Positions 10,636 through 23,853 are shown, counted from the first letter of the stretch. The stretch is DNA of 64,000 nucleotides from Diphasiastrum complanatum (GCA_029204225.1 CM055095.1:24647190-24711189), one strand, 5' to 3'. Translations and numbers: made by a program. The notes: a model not told the origin generated them from the sequence alone.

Positions 10636-11412
10636 TGTTTTTTTATCTCCAGAATTCACACGTGTGGGGAAGATCCACAAGTATGATAGACCTAATTAAG
10701 CTTTATGATTAGCACAATAACCTGATTCTAGATTGATTAGCAAGATCTAGTACAAAAATTATGGCTTAACCACAATCTAGCATGCTAAGTATCAGAGAAT
10801 GATAGCAATGAATCATAAATGAGAAAAAGTACAAGACATCAGTGTATTAGCATTAGCCTCAACATGAGTTGGAGAGAGAAAGATAGAGAGATAACAAGCA
10901 AAATTTGTGTGGATCCAAAATGGCAAGAAATAGCTACAAAGCTTTGGTTCTTCATCAAAATTTATGAGGAGAGCTACACATATTTATGGAGTTTGAGGTA
11001 GCTCGAGGTAGAACCACATCCATCCATCATTTAATGACATCTAAAGTGAAAACTAGAGTCATCTCATGCATGAATTTCTACCAACTTTTTCCAAGTGTCC
11101 TAGTTCTAACTAGAAATGTACAAATCATCATGCATGTGTCCATTACACTTTGTGCATGCCTTGCATATCACTATGGATCACTTACAATTAATGCATGTGA
11201 ATTGCCACGAGTTTCTACTAGCATAATCTTGCTAATTCTATGTCTACAATCTATATGCAAGTTGTACTCATCATTCTAGATATGACATATCCATGTAGCT
11301 CGAGTTCTATCTAGGCCAAAATTGGCATTTTGCATTTATAAACAACATACTTGCATGGTACAATATTTGTAGCAAGCCTAAAGTCAAGATGGATTATTTT
11401 TCCATTTCAACA
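10636..11412 (-). mobile_element. Copia LTR, family A, minus orientation (solo or truncated)
   Basis: This is the reverse complement of 24781-25574 over almost its full 777 bp, from TG at 10636 to the complement of TGTTGAAATGG at 11412. It contains the palindrome CACACGTGTG at 10657-10666. I find neither a PBS nor a PPT beside it and no matching 5-bp duplication (flanks ...AGCATA and ACTGC...), so it may be a remnant left by recombination. Confidence 0.8.
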
Positions 11413-14400
11413 ACTGCTCCCAAGGGCCAATGTTAGGGAGGGTGCATGTATAGTTAGGATATGGCATTGGGTTAAAGGGTAGAAAATCATGAACAAGGTT
11501 AGATGGAGATGAATGAAAGGTAGGTGGAGGTGATTGAGGGATGATGGGTGAAAGAGGTGGAGAGATACTATGTGGCAGAGATGTGTGGAGTGGGTTAGTG
11601 ATGACAGTGGTTGATGGAATTCTGGTTACTAATTGTAATGCAAAATCATCTACATTGACTGTAGAGTCAAGTAGGGTGGATATTTGTATAGGTGAGGGCT
11701 TTTGTGGAAGTGTGGAATCAAAGACCGTGTTGAGAGTGAGTGATGGTGTGGAGGTAGTAGTAAATGGTGGTGGTGGTGGTGGAAGTGTGAGAGCAAGTGA
11801 GAGAGTTGGGGTTGTGGAGGGTGCCGATGTGGACAGAACCACGCCCATAGGATCAGAACCAGAAGTGTCTGTCTCAATTGAGTCGCCTGCTACTACCGCT
11901 ACTACTTGTCTGCGTTGTTGGGCCTGGTGGAGTAAGGCCTCCTGTTGTGCTAGGACCTCCTTTGGGACCTGAAAGGGTTTAAGGCTCCCTTTGGATTCAA
12001 CATACTCAGGCCCGATGTCATTGGATAAAATGTCATGAGGGACATCAGCTTCTTTGTTGATCGCCTTCCCTTTCTGCTTCCCACAAAAATTTTTGAAAGG
12101 AGGTCTGCTATGACAGAGTTAAAAAAATGTATATCCCTATCATTGATAAGTTCTAGAGGATAGTCAAAACGAACTATAACTTGTTCATAGAGAAATTTTG
12201 TGGTAGAACAAGCCTCAACATTGCGAATAGCTCTTGCTTCAGCCCATTTGGTGCAATAGTCCATAGCTACTATGATGTAACGAGATTGTGTGTGTCGAGC
12301 AATGGGACTAATGGGTACGACATAATCAATCCCCCATTTTTGGAGAGCTTCATTAGTGGTTACAGGGTGTAAAGCATGTAGTCGGTCTTTTGAAAGTGTT
12401 TTGTGTGTTGGCAAACATCACAGGCCTTAGTGTAATTGTGCATATCCTTGAAGAGTGTTGGCCACCAAAAACCGGCCAAGAAAATTTTCTTAGCAGTCGT
12501 TTCAGAAGAGAAATGGCTTGCACCAATACCTTCATGAGTGAGGGAAATTACAGAGGGTATTTCACCTTCCAATAAGACATCGTCAGATGATTCCATCTAA
12601 CCCTTGCTTGTAGAGTTGTCCTGCAATTAACGTATAAGGTTTGGTTTTGAGGACCAACGCACATTGTTCAGTTTTAGACAAGGAAGGATCCATCTGTTCT
12701 GAAGTTAAATATTCTGTGATTTCCACCCATACGGGTGTAGAGTTAACTTGGAAAAGGATGGCATATGGTAAATCATCGTTGACGCCTTGATCAGGGGTGG
12801 GAAGGTTAGGGATTCGGGACCGATGATTTTCTAGAAAATGTTGAACTCCCTTACAAACCACGATCCTAAACTCAAATTCTCATAGTAATAGGATCCATCT
12901 AGTAATATGGCCTGTGGTGCAAGTCTTGTTGATGAGATACAACAGTGCTTGATGATCAGTGAAGAATGCAAAACTTTTTTCAGAAGATAATGGGGAAACT
13001 TTTGAACCGCATATACCATTGCCAAGGCTTCACGTTCGGTAGTGGTATAATTGACTTCAGCAGACATCAATTGTCTACTAAGAAAATGGATTGAATAATC
13101 CTTTTTGAATTCTCTCGGTTGGGTGAGCACTGTTCCAATGGCATACTTGGACACATCGGTATGCACATGGAATTCTTTAGAATAATCAAAAGCCCGAACG
13201 ATAGGTGCATTGGTAAGGGCTTCTTTGAGTTGATTAAATGTGAGCGTTGTTCATCTGTCCATTTGGGAACTACAACTACTTTGTAGATTAAGTGTGCTTT
13301 GTTAGTGAAATAAAAAATAAAGCACCGATAGTAGTTGGCGTGGCCAAGAAAGAGTAAACTTCATGTATCGTACGCGGTTCCGGTAGATTTTGATAAGGAT
13401 CTTTTCGAGGTCAGTAGCAATACCATTTTGGGAAATAATATGTCCTAACACAATACCATGTGTTACCCAAATCTGACATTTTTCAGGATTAAGGGAGATG
13501 CCAAAGCGTTGACATTGGATAGATTTTTTTTGAGCACAGACAGATGGCGTTTCTTCTGAATGTGCACTTAAATTGTCCAAGTAAACCTCTAGGATATCGC
13601 CCATCTACTGAGAAAACGCAGCTTGCATAACGGCTCATGTTGAGCTTGGGATAATTGGATTGTGACATCCTCGATCGTATAGTCCTTAAAGTATGCAGAG
13701 ACATCATGGGCTAGAGATTCGAGGGGGTCCTTGCCTTTCACCTGCAGGGATGGTGATTGGGGATGTTCGGGGGTTGGTGTAGGAACAGAGGCAATCTCAG
13801 GAACTTCTCTAACAGTTGTCAAGTCGCCAGACGGTTGAATTTGAAGCGATTTTTTCATCTTCTCTTTCATAGCTTGCCCACTTGGTTGAGGCTTTGGCTG
13901 TGGGGAGGTGTGTGGATGAGGAACGGGTGGTATGTCATGGAGGATCTTGTCATCAATTTGAAAGATGGTCTCCTCCTCGCAGAAATCCCATGGATAGTTT
14001 GGGTGTTTGGCATGGTAGAATTTTATATCAGGCTTTTCAACTGTAACCTTGGCAATCGGTTCCACCTTGGAAGCATGTTGCGGATAGGCCCCAAGTGGAA
14101 GTGCCTCCATGTAATTGAGGATCTGAATATTAGAAAATTCCAAATCTTCTAGGCAATTCTGAATTCGTAAGGGTATTTCAGGCAACTCATCAGGGCTAGT
14201 GATGTCATTGGATTAGATCTGGTGTTTCCATTTGCCAGCATGCTTCCAGAGAATATGGAAAGAAAGAGTGATATTGGCTTGTAGTAAATCTCCCCAGACT
14301 TCGGTACCTTCAAGGGTTTTGCTTTCAAAGCCAAATTTCTTCAGATGGGTGAGAATAAACTATCGGGATTGAATCTTTACTTGGAGGGATAGACTACTGC

Positions 14401-15237
14401 TGAGTTTTGCTGGGTACAAGTGTAGGGGCTTGGCATTGGGTTTGTGCCTGAGTCAAGACCCAAGCCTATTTGGATCAAGATAATGGATAGCTTGTTGTGG
14501 GGCAGGTTGATTAACGACAAACTGTTGACGTGGTGATTGGTATTGATTTGGTGCAGTTGGTCGTGGTTGGTAGACCCCTGGATGTGGCATAGGCTGTTGT
14601 GGAGGGTAGGGGCAGTATGCTTGATAGATGGTGGGTCTGGTTGCTGCTGGAAAATGGTTTCGCAGTTGAGGGCATTAATATGATGATGTGAGCAGATTGG
14701 ACACCAGACATTTTCTCTTGTTGGAAAATATTTCTCAGCAATTTGTTTCATGGGGGTTTGGAAATCGGCAGTGAGCTTATCCATATGAGATTGTTGAGCT
14801 TTTTGCTAGGTTTTCATTTGATGTAGAAGTTCAGAAGATTGGCAATATTGTCAGACTTCGGGTGATTAGGACGGTCCAAACTCTTAGATTTCTTTTCACG
14901 ATGGTCAAAGTCATCGTCAGAACCTTCGTCTTTCTCACAGATAGCATCAATCATCACATCTTTAAGTTGATCATAAAGGTCAACTGGTTTGAGGTCACGG
15001 CGGATGTTTTTTGGCAATCCATCCAAGAACAATTTTATGGCCATAAGTTTGGTGATATTTTCATCAACACATTCTACTTTGAAACGTTTGAAACGCTCAA
15101 TGTAGTTTCAAACAGACTCTTCGTGACGCATCTTAATATGGGTAATTTGGATGAATGGGCTCTGAGTCAGTTTAGATGGTTTGAAACGCTTAGACAAAGG
15201 ATGGTAATCTTTCTAACCTTCTTCAAGTTCTATTAAG
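11413..15237 (-). pseudogene. Ty3/gypsy gag-pol remnant (F)
   Basis: Domains read right to left. Gag core at 14814-15180 (IERFKRF...LFLDGLPKNIRRDL). Cys/His-rich segment near 14700 (CPICSHHH). Proline-rich linker at 13700-14185. Reverse transcriptase at 13302-13604, where the catalytic box reads VYLDNLSAHS, so the second Asp of YLDD is Asn. RNase H at 12900-13166 (TDVSKYAIGTVLTQ, NYTTTEREALAMVYAVQKF). Integrase zinc-binding motif at 12360-12596 (H-x4-H...CDVCQ). Integrase core at 11990-12414 (GIDYVVPISP, DRDIHFFN). A proline/serine/threonine-rich tail follows at 11430-11848. Many frameshifts. The 5' side is cut at about 15237 by an LTR in opposite orientation; the 3' side is cut by copia LTR A. 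Confidence 0.85.
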
Positions 15238-16336
15238 ATCACCAACTAAATTTTTTTTGGGGAAGATTATAGGCTTTTCTAGTTGTAGGAAGCTTGTAGT
15301 TGAAGTACCCAATGAATTCAGTTCTCTTTGGAAGAGAGTAGTGATGCTTATAGAATTGTTTAGGGGCTGATTTTTTATCATGTTAGAGAAGTTTTAAAGT
15401 GGGCTTTGGGTTTTTAAAAGTTCTGAAAAAAGATTTGTGGGGTGGGTAGAGGAAGTCTTCCTCTACATACACAAAAATTTTTTGGCAAAAAGATTGATTC
15501 TAGCTTTTTGTTTTGATCAAAACTAGTGTTTTTTTTTTTTTGCATAAATGAAGTGTTTGAAGTTCTGTTTTTCAAACCTGTAAATCTGAAAATTTGATCT
15601 AAAAAGTGCACTTTTCATTCAAACTTCATTAGTTACACCTTTCTATCTCCTAGTTTCATGAAGATGGCAATGTAGGATGCATAAAACAAGTTTTGAAGTT
15701 CTGTTTTTTTGTCATTATGAAGTTCTGATTTTTAGACCTGTAAATCTGAAAATCAGATCTGAAAATTGAATTTTTCATAAAGCTTCATTAGTTATCCATT
15801 TCTAGACACTAATTTCTTGGTTTCGGAAATCTAGAATAGTGAGAAATGTGAAAACTTTGGTTTGCTTTTGAAATGACAAATGGAATTGGAATTGGAATGG
15901 GAACTTTATGTAAACATTAGCTTGGAATAGTTAATTGAAATTTACATAAAGATTTGGTTTTCATTCTTGCTTTTGATTAAGGCAAATGTAGCTTATTGTT
16001 GTTTTCCTCTTAAGCTTGGATTAAGCTTGCAAATAGTAGGCTTGGATTGAGCTTACAAACAATAAGATTGAATGAATAGAAGTAAATGCCTTTTATTTGC
16101 ATTGGATGTAACAATAGAAGCATTTCTATCATTCTAATTTGAGCACTTGTTGTTGTATTTGCATAATAGAAAAACACACAAGCAACAACCCAACATTTGA
16201 TCTATCAAACCCATCCAATGTGGCGCAAGCTCTTGAACTTTATACCAACAAATTCAAGCCACTAATAAGCAGCTTCTTGAAACTAATCAAAGAAACCAAG
16301 ACTTAGAGTCTAGGTTAGCCAATCAGAAGAAGCATG
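15238..16336 (+). mobile_element. Gypsy LTR/leader family D plus gag start, plus orientation
   Basis: This is the inverted partner of 3418-4668: the same LTR with the same internal tandem duplication, then the same gag start region (LYTNKFK..., LLETNQRNQDLES-like codons) at 16195-16336. It breaks off at 16336 against copia B. It faces the opposite way from the gypsy pol immediately to its left, so the junction at about 15237 joins two elements 5' end to 5' end. Confidence 0.75.
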
Positions 16337-16597
16337 AACAAATACTTTTGTCATTTTTCAAACTCCATTCTTTGCCAGGAGTAATTGGCTTCTCTTATGT
16401 TGGTTCTACCCATTGCCAAAGACCTTCGCCCTTCAGTATGAGTGAAGTCTTTAACTTCCAGATTAAATAATTCGAACCTTCTGTATCCAAGATCGTACTG
16501 ATCTTAGACTGAATGCTGCTGATCGAAGACATGTTCTAATCTTCCGAATAAGTTCCAGATATGGCTGTTGATGGATGTGAAGATGCTTTGATACCAC
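16337..16597 (-). pseudogene. Copia family B gag start and PBS
   Basis: Minus-strand sequence left of LTR B encodes a short decayed copia gag N-terminus (a start near 16532; LWRWVEPT-type codons near 16400). The PBS complement GCTTTGATACCA (one mismatch to GCTCTGATACCA) lies at 16585-16596, one base from the LTR. It is truncated on the left by the gypsy D fragment. Confidence 0.6.
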
Positions 16598-17297
16598 TGT
16601 AAGAAAAATACTAAGAATTCTCCTTCAAAGAATACGATAAAAGTTTGAATAAATCAAACTAATATCGGTGTCTTCAATCGTGTCTGATTTTAGTCTATTA
16701 TGCTAATAGAGCAATTTCTACTTTGATTGAATAAAGCGTGCAGATTTAAAAGATATATGCGTGAGTGTGATAGACAATTTTAGACAATCAAAACAATTGA
16801 GAAAAATCATATGTTGAGAAACTTTGATCAGTCGAATTTTTATAATTTTGATTCTGATTCATCTGTATACATCTCTTGCTGCCTTGTTGGTTTACAATGA
16901 GTAAGTGTACATGTATTTATAAGTTTACAATGAGTAAGTGTACATGTATTTATATTGTCACATGATAGGTCTGTTGGTCTTCTTCCTTATATAATAGTCG
17001 ATCTAACCATTAAAACGGTTGATATTCAAAAAACGTTCTGTTTCCATACTCGAAAGATTTTAATCCGCGATAGTATATCTGTCGAATTCATTTCTTGATC
17101 GCGACAGTTTATCTATTCATGACAGTTTGTTGTTCGTGACAATTTATTGTTCGCGATAGTTTCGAGTTCAAGTTTCGAGTTTGAACAAGAATAAGAATGT
17201 TTCGAGTTTTGCGACAGTTTCAAGTTCTCAGTCTTTTGTCAATTAGTGTGTGCACTTTGTTGGTAGAACCAAGATTTGTCTGTTGAGGAGTTCTACA
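16598..17297 (-). mobile_element. Copia LTR, family B, minus orientation
   Basis: TG at 16598 to CA at 17297, about 700 bp. It is repeated inverted at 25994-26643. It is marked by many GCGACAGTTT/TCGAGTTT-like short repeats at 17095-17225 and a direct duplication of AGTAAGTGTACATGTATTTAT at 16900-16955. Between 17298 and 17568 I see nothing recognisable. Confidence 0.8.
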
Positions 17298-17567
17298 ATT
17301 TACATAATGTAGCTCATTGGGACTAGCAAATTAATTTATAATTTTTGAATTTTTTAAATAGTCGTCAAGTAGCTCTCATGTGTATCGTTGGCTGGCTTGT
17401 AATCCCGTAGAGTACAATGTTGCCCAGAATCAACTTCATCCAGTTAAAATACTAATCATAATAGTCAAAGTCGTAGGTTATACACAACTACTATTACAGA
17501 CCACTTTGGTTTAAGCATTATGATCACAATAATCTAACATGTTATCAAATTTCTTACAATTTCAAAG

Positions 17568-17569
<2 letters not shown>

Positions 17570-17648
<79 letters not shown>

Positions 17649-17669
17649 CGTGCGTGTGAGTGTGTGTGT
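17570..17669. repeat. (GT)n microsatellite
   Basis: About 36 uninterrupted GT units, then GCGT-type variants and a further short GT run. Length variation between individuals is likely. Confidence 0.95.
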
Positions 17670-17740
17670 TGAAGATATTTTAGAGAGAGAGTTCACGCTG
17701 CTGTAACCTGGTGTACTTCCCTATATGTCACGCATGGATC

Positions 17741-20355
17741 CTATGTCATGCCCTCATGAGAGAGTAAATATTTAGTAAACAAATCAGCCAAACAACTTGA
17801 TGATGACACGTGTTGGAGCTTGATCTCTTTGGCTTGCACTTTCTCCCTCACAAAATGATGAGCAATCTCGATGTGTTTGCCCCTTGCATGGAATGTAGGA
17901 TTAGTTGCAAGTGATTGGGTTGATTGGTTGTCACAATAGATGATAATAGGGATCTCCTCCTCCATGACATGAAGCTCCACCAATAGCCTTTTGAGCCACA
18001 ATACCTCCTTGCATGTTGATGTCAAGGCCTTGTACTTGGATTCTGTGGAAGATAAGGAGATGGTATCTTGCTTTTTGGAAAGCCATGATACTACTCCATC
18101 ACATAGAAAGGTGGCAAAAGCACTTGCTGATCTTCTATCCACTTTGTCACCTGCAAAATCCGAGTCACTATAGGCTCTTAAGCCAAGATTAGTCCCTCTA
18201 TACAAAATGCCAAAATTCTTAGTGAATGAAATGTATCTAAGAACTCTTTTGGCCATCTTCCAATGTGAAACTAGAGGACTTTGCATGAATTGGCTTGATT
18301 TTCCAACACTATAACTAAGATCAGGTCTAGTTATAGTTAAATAAATCAAGGAGCCAATAAGCCTTCTATATAATGTGATGTCCTCAAAAGATGCTTCATC
18401 ACCATCAATAGATGCTTTTACATGTTGCTCCTTTGGTGTCTCAATGCCTTTATAATTCTTCATTCCAAATCTATCTAGGATGGATGTAGCATATTCTGAT
18501 TGAAAAATAAAGCTGAAATCACATCCTCTAATAACCTCTATTCCAAGAATGAAGCTTAATAGGCCGAGATCTACCATTTTAAACTCTTTTGCCAAAGCAA
18601 TTTTTACATCTCTAATCCCATCTAGATCATTACCACTCAAGATAATGTCATCTACATACAAAACAAGAATAATGATCATGCCATCATGAAATCTTATATA
18701 CAATGATGGATCATAGGCACTCATTACAAAATTGATGGAAATGAGAAAAGAGTTTAGCCTAGAGTACCAAGCTCTAGGTGCTTGCTTGAGCCCATAAAGG
18801 CTCTTCTTCAAGAAACATATCTTTCCTTCATGCTTTGTCTTGATGAAGCCCTTGGGTTGCCTCATGTAGATCTCTTCCTCCAAATAACCATTGAGGAAAG
18901 CATTTGTGAAATCAAGTTGGAATAGCTCCCAATTGAAGGTTGTAGTGAGACTAATGATCAACCTGATAGTAACAAGCTTAGCCACATGAGCAAAAGTCTC
19001 ATCATAATCAATGCCTTTGGTTTGTAAAAAACCTTTGGCTACAAGCCTATCTTTATGCTTACTTATTGATCCATCTTGATTATACTTCAATCTAAACACC
19101 CACTTGAAATCAAGTGGTTTCTTCCCTTGAGAAAGATTTACAAGATCCCAAGTATGATTCTTGATGAGAGCATCATACTCTACTTGCATAGCATCCATCC
19201 AACTCTTAGATTTACAAGCATTTTGACCATCATAGGTGAGCCTCAATGGCTCGGTCCTTGCCCTTGTAGATCTTCTTGGAGTTCTTGGAGTTCTTGCATC
19301 TTGTGGTGGATCCTCAAGTTCTTCTTAATTTGGAAGCTCATCCTCTGTCCTAGCATGATCCATGGCATTAAGATGATTAGTAGCATTATTATCCAAATCA
19401 CAAGCATGTCCTTCATAAAAAATAACATCCCTACTCACTATCACCTTGCTAGTGATGGGATTGAAGACTCTATATCCTTTGCTATTCTCACCATATCCCA
19501 CAAAGATGCCTTTGATGGAGGTAACATCATCCTAAGTTCCTTGTGTCCAAGGATTGGTGTACGTAGCAAGTGGATCCAAACACTTTGAGATCCTTGAGAT
19601 TGGGCTTCTCTCCAAATAGAAGCCCAATCTCAAGGATTCCTCCAATCGCTTGGTTAGGCAATTTATTGCACAAATAATTAGCACAAGTTATTGCCTCACC
19701 CCAAAATGGTTTGGATAGAGAAGCATCTAGCCTTAAGGCCTTAGAACACTTGCCAAGAGATCTATTTCTCCTCTCACTCACTCCATTTTGTTGAAGGGTG
19801 TATGGACATGACAACTCCCTCTTTATACCATTAGAACTACAAAAGTCAATCAACTTATTGGAGATATATTCACCTCCATTATCACTCCTTAATACCTTAA
19901 TCTTGGCACCAAGTTGATTTTCTACCAAAGTCTTGAACTTTACAAAATAATCAAACACCATAGCTTTGCTAGACAAGAGGTACATCCAACAATATCTAGA
20001 ATAGACATCAATGAAGATTACATAATATCTGGCACCACCATTAGACTCATGTGAAAAGCTATGAACATCCGAGTGGATGAGTTCAAGAGGAGAGCTTGAT
20101 CTTCATGTAAATCTTGAGAAGGGTAGTTTGTGAGCCTTTGAGAGACTGCATGCTTCACATATCTTCCCACACTTTGACAAATGCTTGGGGAGTCCAACTA
20201 CGAGCTCCTTTGCACACATAGATTCCATGGCTTTGAAGTTGGGGTGGCCCAACCTTTTGTGCCATAGTTCCACCTTTGATAACTCCACCTTTGCCAAGTT
20301 AACACTCTCCATTGCAATATATGCATCAAGCTTAATAACCTTCAAATATAGAGAA
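17741..20355 (-). pseudogene. Copia family G integrase, reverse transcriptase, RNase H; 5' truncated
   Basis: From 19246 to 17741 a continuous 501-codon frame carries a complete copia reverse transcriptase (WVFRLKYNQDGS, FAHVAKLVTIR, LDFTNAFLNGYLEEEIYMRQ, LVLYVDDIILSG) and RNase H (AYSDSDFAGD, SSTESKYKAL, HIEIAHHFVREK, ADLFTKYLL). Upstream, broken by stops and frameshifts, are integrase pieces at 19527-19985 (LRSDNGGEYISN, QQNGVSERRNRSL) and the GAG-pre-integrase motif (LWHKRLGHPNFKAM) at 20103-20366. Gag and protease are absent. Homology stops near 20355, where an unrelated decayed reading frame begins. No LTR is evident at either end. Confidence 0.9.
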
Positions 20356-20366
20356 CCTGATGTCAT

Positions 20367-23110
20367 GCATTGACTTTAGACTCTCTTTTACCCCCTCTTT
20401 GATATTTTTCTCCAAAAATAATACAATGATGCAAACTTTATGTTTGTCTGTTAGGGTCTTTAGACAGTGGCGCACCATTGGTGTGATGTAGCTTGAGCTC
20501 AAGGAATCGATGTTGTCGAATATATACAATGTTGGACTATCCCAAGCGGATGCATGAACGGCCATAAAATTGGACCCATCAACTCCGCAACCGATCGCTT
20601 CATTGCCCTGTGAGGTCTTCACTTTACAAAAAAACTGCCATCCAAGTGTCGGCGGTGCTAGCGGTGCTCCCATGTCAACCTGTCGAATGCTTTGCATATG
20701 TTTTTCTTTTATTTTTTCTACACATTGTCTCAAAGTAGGCGGTATTTTATTTTGAAGTATAGATGAAATACTTCTTGTACTACTTGTCCCCGCTCTAATT
20801 CAATCACAAGCAAATTTTTTATTAATGGTTGTGGACATCCATTTTATTGTATCTCTATCATACACCAAGTTCTGTGGCAAATCAGCATCCAACGAAATAA
20901 AAAATTTTACAATGTGCAAGGAAGACATTTCTTTCACAATGTTAGCTGCTCTCACCTCGATATTTTTTTTTTTGTTCCTTTTACCGAAGTACAACTCGCC
21001 TTCCAAAAGTTTCTTCAGAACACGATTACATATCGGATCTAGAAGGAACCACAATACTCTGAACCATCGAATAACCAATGGCATGCTCTTCACTTTATGC
21101 ACAGTGAAGTCTGGTTCATCGTATGGCAAGGACCCGGCTACATAACGTTTCATAACCTCCAAGAAGCTATTAAATACTTCATCGAAACAAATAAGATTAA
21201 AGTATACTCATCAAATTTTTTGTAGAGATTTTTTAATGGCAATTTTTTGTTTAAGGCTCCAACGTTTACACTCCTCACAACGCCACTGAGACTTTGGTAG
21301 AACAAGGCCATACGATTATCCATATTCACTCCTTTGATGTAAGTGGGTCGTCTCAAGAAGATCCATATCTCACGTGCATGTTCCATAATAATAGGCAGGG
21401 TTGTTTTCTTCTGCATTGCATGTGGTTGGAAACTCAAGTGGTCTGATTCCAAAATGTAACGCGCCTCGTCTTTGAATATGCATATAAAACAATGCACATA
21501 GGCGAATAACAAATTATACAATGGTTTTGCAAGCCTCGTGTCTCTCGCAGCTATTTCAGTACATGCATAACAGAAGTGTTGGCCATCTATAGGCTTAAAT
21601 GTGCAATGTGACAAAAGTCTATTTTTGCACAAGCCATCCATTCTTGAGCCCTCATTAGTGTCCACCTCCATTGGATAGAGTTCTTTGTATTTGGTGATTG
21701 CCTCCACCATATCTTTTCTTTTGAACTCGCGGTAGGTCGCCGCGAATTTTTGAGGTCTATCAAAGACTATGACAGGGTCATCTCCTTTTTGGAACATCAT
21801 TGGTCTTAGACACACATTTATTAATGATGGTGGTGGGCCATTTTGCATGCACACTGCTTTATACAATTGCTATGTGAATGAGTAATCAAGGGCTCGTTGG
21901 TTGGTGAAAGGGAGGCTGTAGACATATTCCTAGAATCTACCCTATACATGTTTCTTCCCCAAATATAGCCGACATCATCCGTAGAGTATGCATCAAGATT
22001 GACATTTGTATCACCCTCGAAGTTCTCCAACACATCTTCGGGATCAGATTATGATACAAGGTCCTCATAAGTTGATATTCTCATGTCAGATATATCAAGC
22101 CTTGGTCGGATTGCTCATTTGCCCGCAGTTCCAAGGCGCTTAGCTATCCTTCTTCCAACTACAATGTCATCCTCAACAAGATCCTCACTTACATGTTTGG
22201 CTATTTTTTTTCTACGCCCCTGTTTTGCAGCATGAGCTAGAGTGGAAGAAATTGCCAGTTGCGGATCAGTGGTATCTTCAGCATCCACGAGAGTGGATAT
22301 TTCCGCCACCACTCCCAAGATTCCTTGTTCTTCCTCTGTGTCTTTTAACATGGCATGGATATAAGAAAGGGCAATCATGCCTTCAACAAGATTGCCTTCG
22401 TAAATGTGCAAGGCACCTTCTGAGTCGTAAATATCTGGTGACTCAGTGAAGTGAACAGTATTTGCACATGAACGAACAACATGGCATTCTTCTCCATTAG
22501 GCCCCTTAGTCATGAATTCCACCTTATCAACAAGGACACCTTCAGGCATTAAAATGGCACGAATCAAGCCAACAATCTCAACATCATGCATTGTAAACCC
22601 AGGCTTGCCCACTGAAACCTTAGAAACAACCACAAATGCTTTCATGTGTAAGTTGTTTAAACTCGGCTTCTGCTAAACTTTCCAAGCTCTTGTTAAGAAA
22701 ACCGGGGAGCCATCACCAACGTGTCTCATAATTTCTACATCAACGTAGAATGTCTGCCATCACACAAAGGAGGTTATAAGTAGTCCGCGACGGTTGGGGG
22801 AGGCATCAAAATAAAAAAAAACAAATTTAACTATTGCATTCCCACCCGTCGCAAGCAAATAGACATATGTAATTGTGAAATGAGCAACACAAACAAGCTA
22901 AAAGGAAAAATGGTGAAACATAATAGCAACAAGTAATGTTCGTTACCAGAAGGTATGTGGTGCTGACGTCTATACTCATCACTCTCTTTTGACAAAGCAA
23001 AAGCAATAGCTGCCTTTTGTGTTTCCGACAACTTTGCACATGCAATGTTGTATAGTCTTTCTTCAGTGACTGAGTGGGGTCTATGTTCCCAACAATTTTA
23101 AGCACAGTAC
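20367..23110 (-). pseudogene. Unrecognised decayed protein-coding region
   Basis: One long minus-strand coding stretch can be followed from about 22645 to 20367. Blocks include VGKPGFTMHDVEIVGLIRA (22600), DVGYIWGRNMYRVD (21950), FAATYREFKRKDMVEAI (21740), YILESDHLSFQPHA (21450), LLEGELYFGKRNKKKNIEV (21010) and LGWQFFCKVKTSQGNEAIG (20640). Three in-frame stops (near 22116, 22050 and 20801) and frameshifts (near 21860 and 21190) interrupt it. A possible upstream exon at about 22984-23080 (LSETQKAAIAFALSKE) ends at a GT donor. I recognise no domain. It could be a host gene or a cargo/accessory gene of a large transposon. It is truncated at 20366 by copia G, and copia LTR C lies just upstream. 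Confidence 0.5.
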
Positions 23111-23214
23111 TACAAAAATATAAAAATAAGATGAGTGGTGATGACTAGCATCAACATTTTGAAATAACAATTCAATCCAAGACAAAGCTAAAAAATAAGA
23201 AGTACATACTTAAA

Positions 23215-23658
23215 AATGTGTCTCCATTTGATGGATTGGCTACTGTCCACTAGTAAAGTGAGACGATTACTCGTGAGAGAACCACGTTTCTCCCATGCCA
23301 ACGCACTGCGTGAATTTGCATGCAGTGCTTGAAGAATCAGAGAAAGATCAATATAGATGATTTTCTTGTTGTGTCTGATCTCGAATGCGAATGTGTCTGC
23401 TGTCATTTGTGTGACTGAATTCTCTTATTCATTTTAATTCTGCATCTTGGTTGAAACTATGTTGAATGCTGCATTAATTTTATAAATGTAAATCAGCAGT
23501 GTCTGGCTACGCTCTGGAGGACCGTAGGAGCGATTCAGCAGGCAGTGTCCAGCGATCGCATCTGAACTCCATCCGAGTCGCAAAAGAGTCGCCATTGATT
23601 CGCCTTCGCAAAAGCTTCTATTTCTCATCGGTGGAATCAAAGCATCTCACACTCTTCA
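23215..23658 (+). mobile_element. Copia LTR, family C, plus orientation
   Basis: Inverted similarity to 1416-1990 and a terminal CA at 23658, one base before a PBS, define the 3' end. The 5' end is approximate. A decayed second PBS (GGTGGAATCAAAGC) lies 37 bp upstream of the real one. Confidence 0.7.
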
Positions 23659-23659
23659 G

Positions 23660-23853
23660 TGGTATCAGAGCCTACCTATCTTATTATAATCTGACATAGC
23701 CAAGAAGCTATCAGATCCACGATGCCAAGCATTCAGACAATCAACCATTAACAAGGGAACAAACTCCAAGAAGCAATGGCTTCAATCAGCAACATGTAGA
23801 GCAAGATTTGCACATTACTTGATTCTTCGGGATCTAACTTTTTAGCCTGGAAA
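23660..23853 (+). pseudogene. Copia family C PBS and gag start
   Basis: The PBS TGGTATCAGAGC is at 23660-23671. A gag start at 23776 reads MASISN, then a stop, then SKICTLLDSSGSNFLAW, matching the minus-strand copy at the left edge. The sequence switches abruptly at 23854 to the reverse transcriptase of another copia. Confidence 0.8.

Noticed and set aside
11541-11972. 143-codon plus-strand Gly/Val-rich frame
   Set aside because: It is the complement of the proline-rich tail of the minus-strand gypsy pol.
17570-17669. CRISPR-like or telomere-like array
   Set aside because: It is a plain GT microsatellite.
23188-23406. A 72-codon minus-strand frame looked like a first exon of the unrecognised gene
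   Set aside because: The interval aligns in inverted orientation with the family C LTR at 1800-1990, so it is LTR sequence read backwards.
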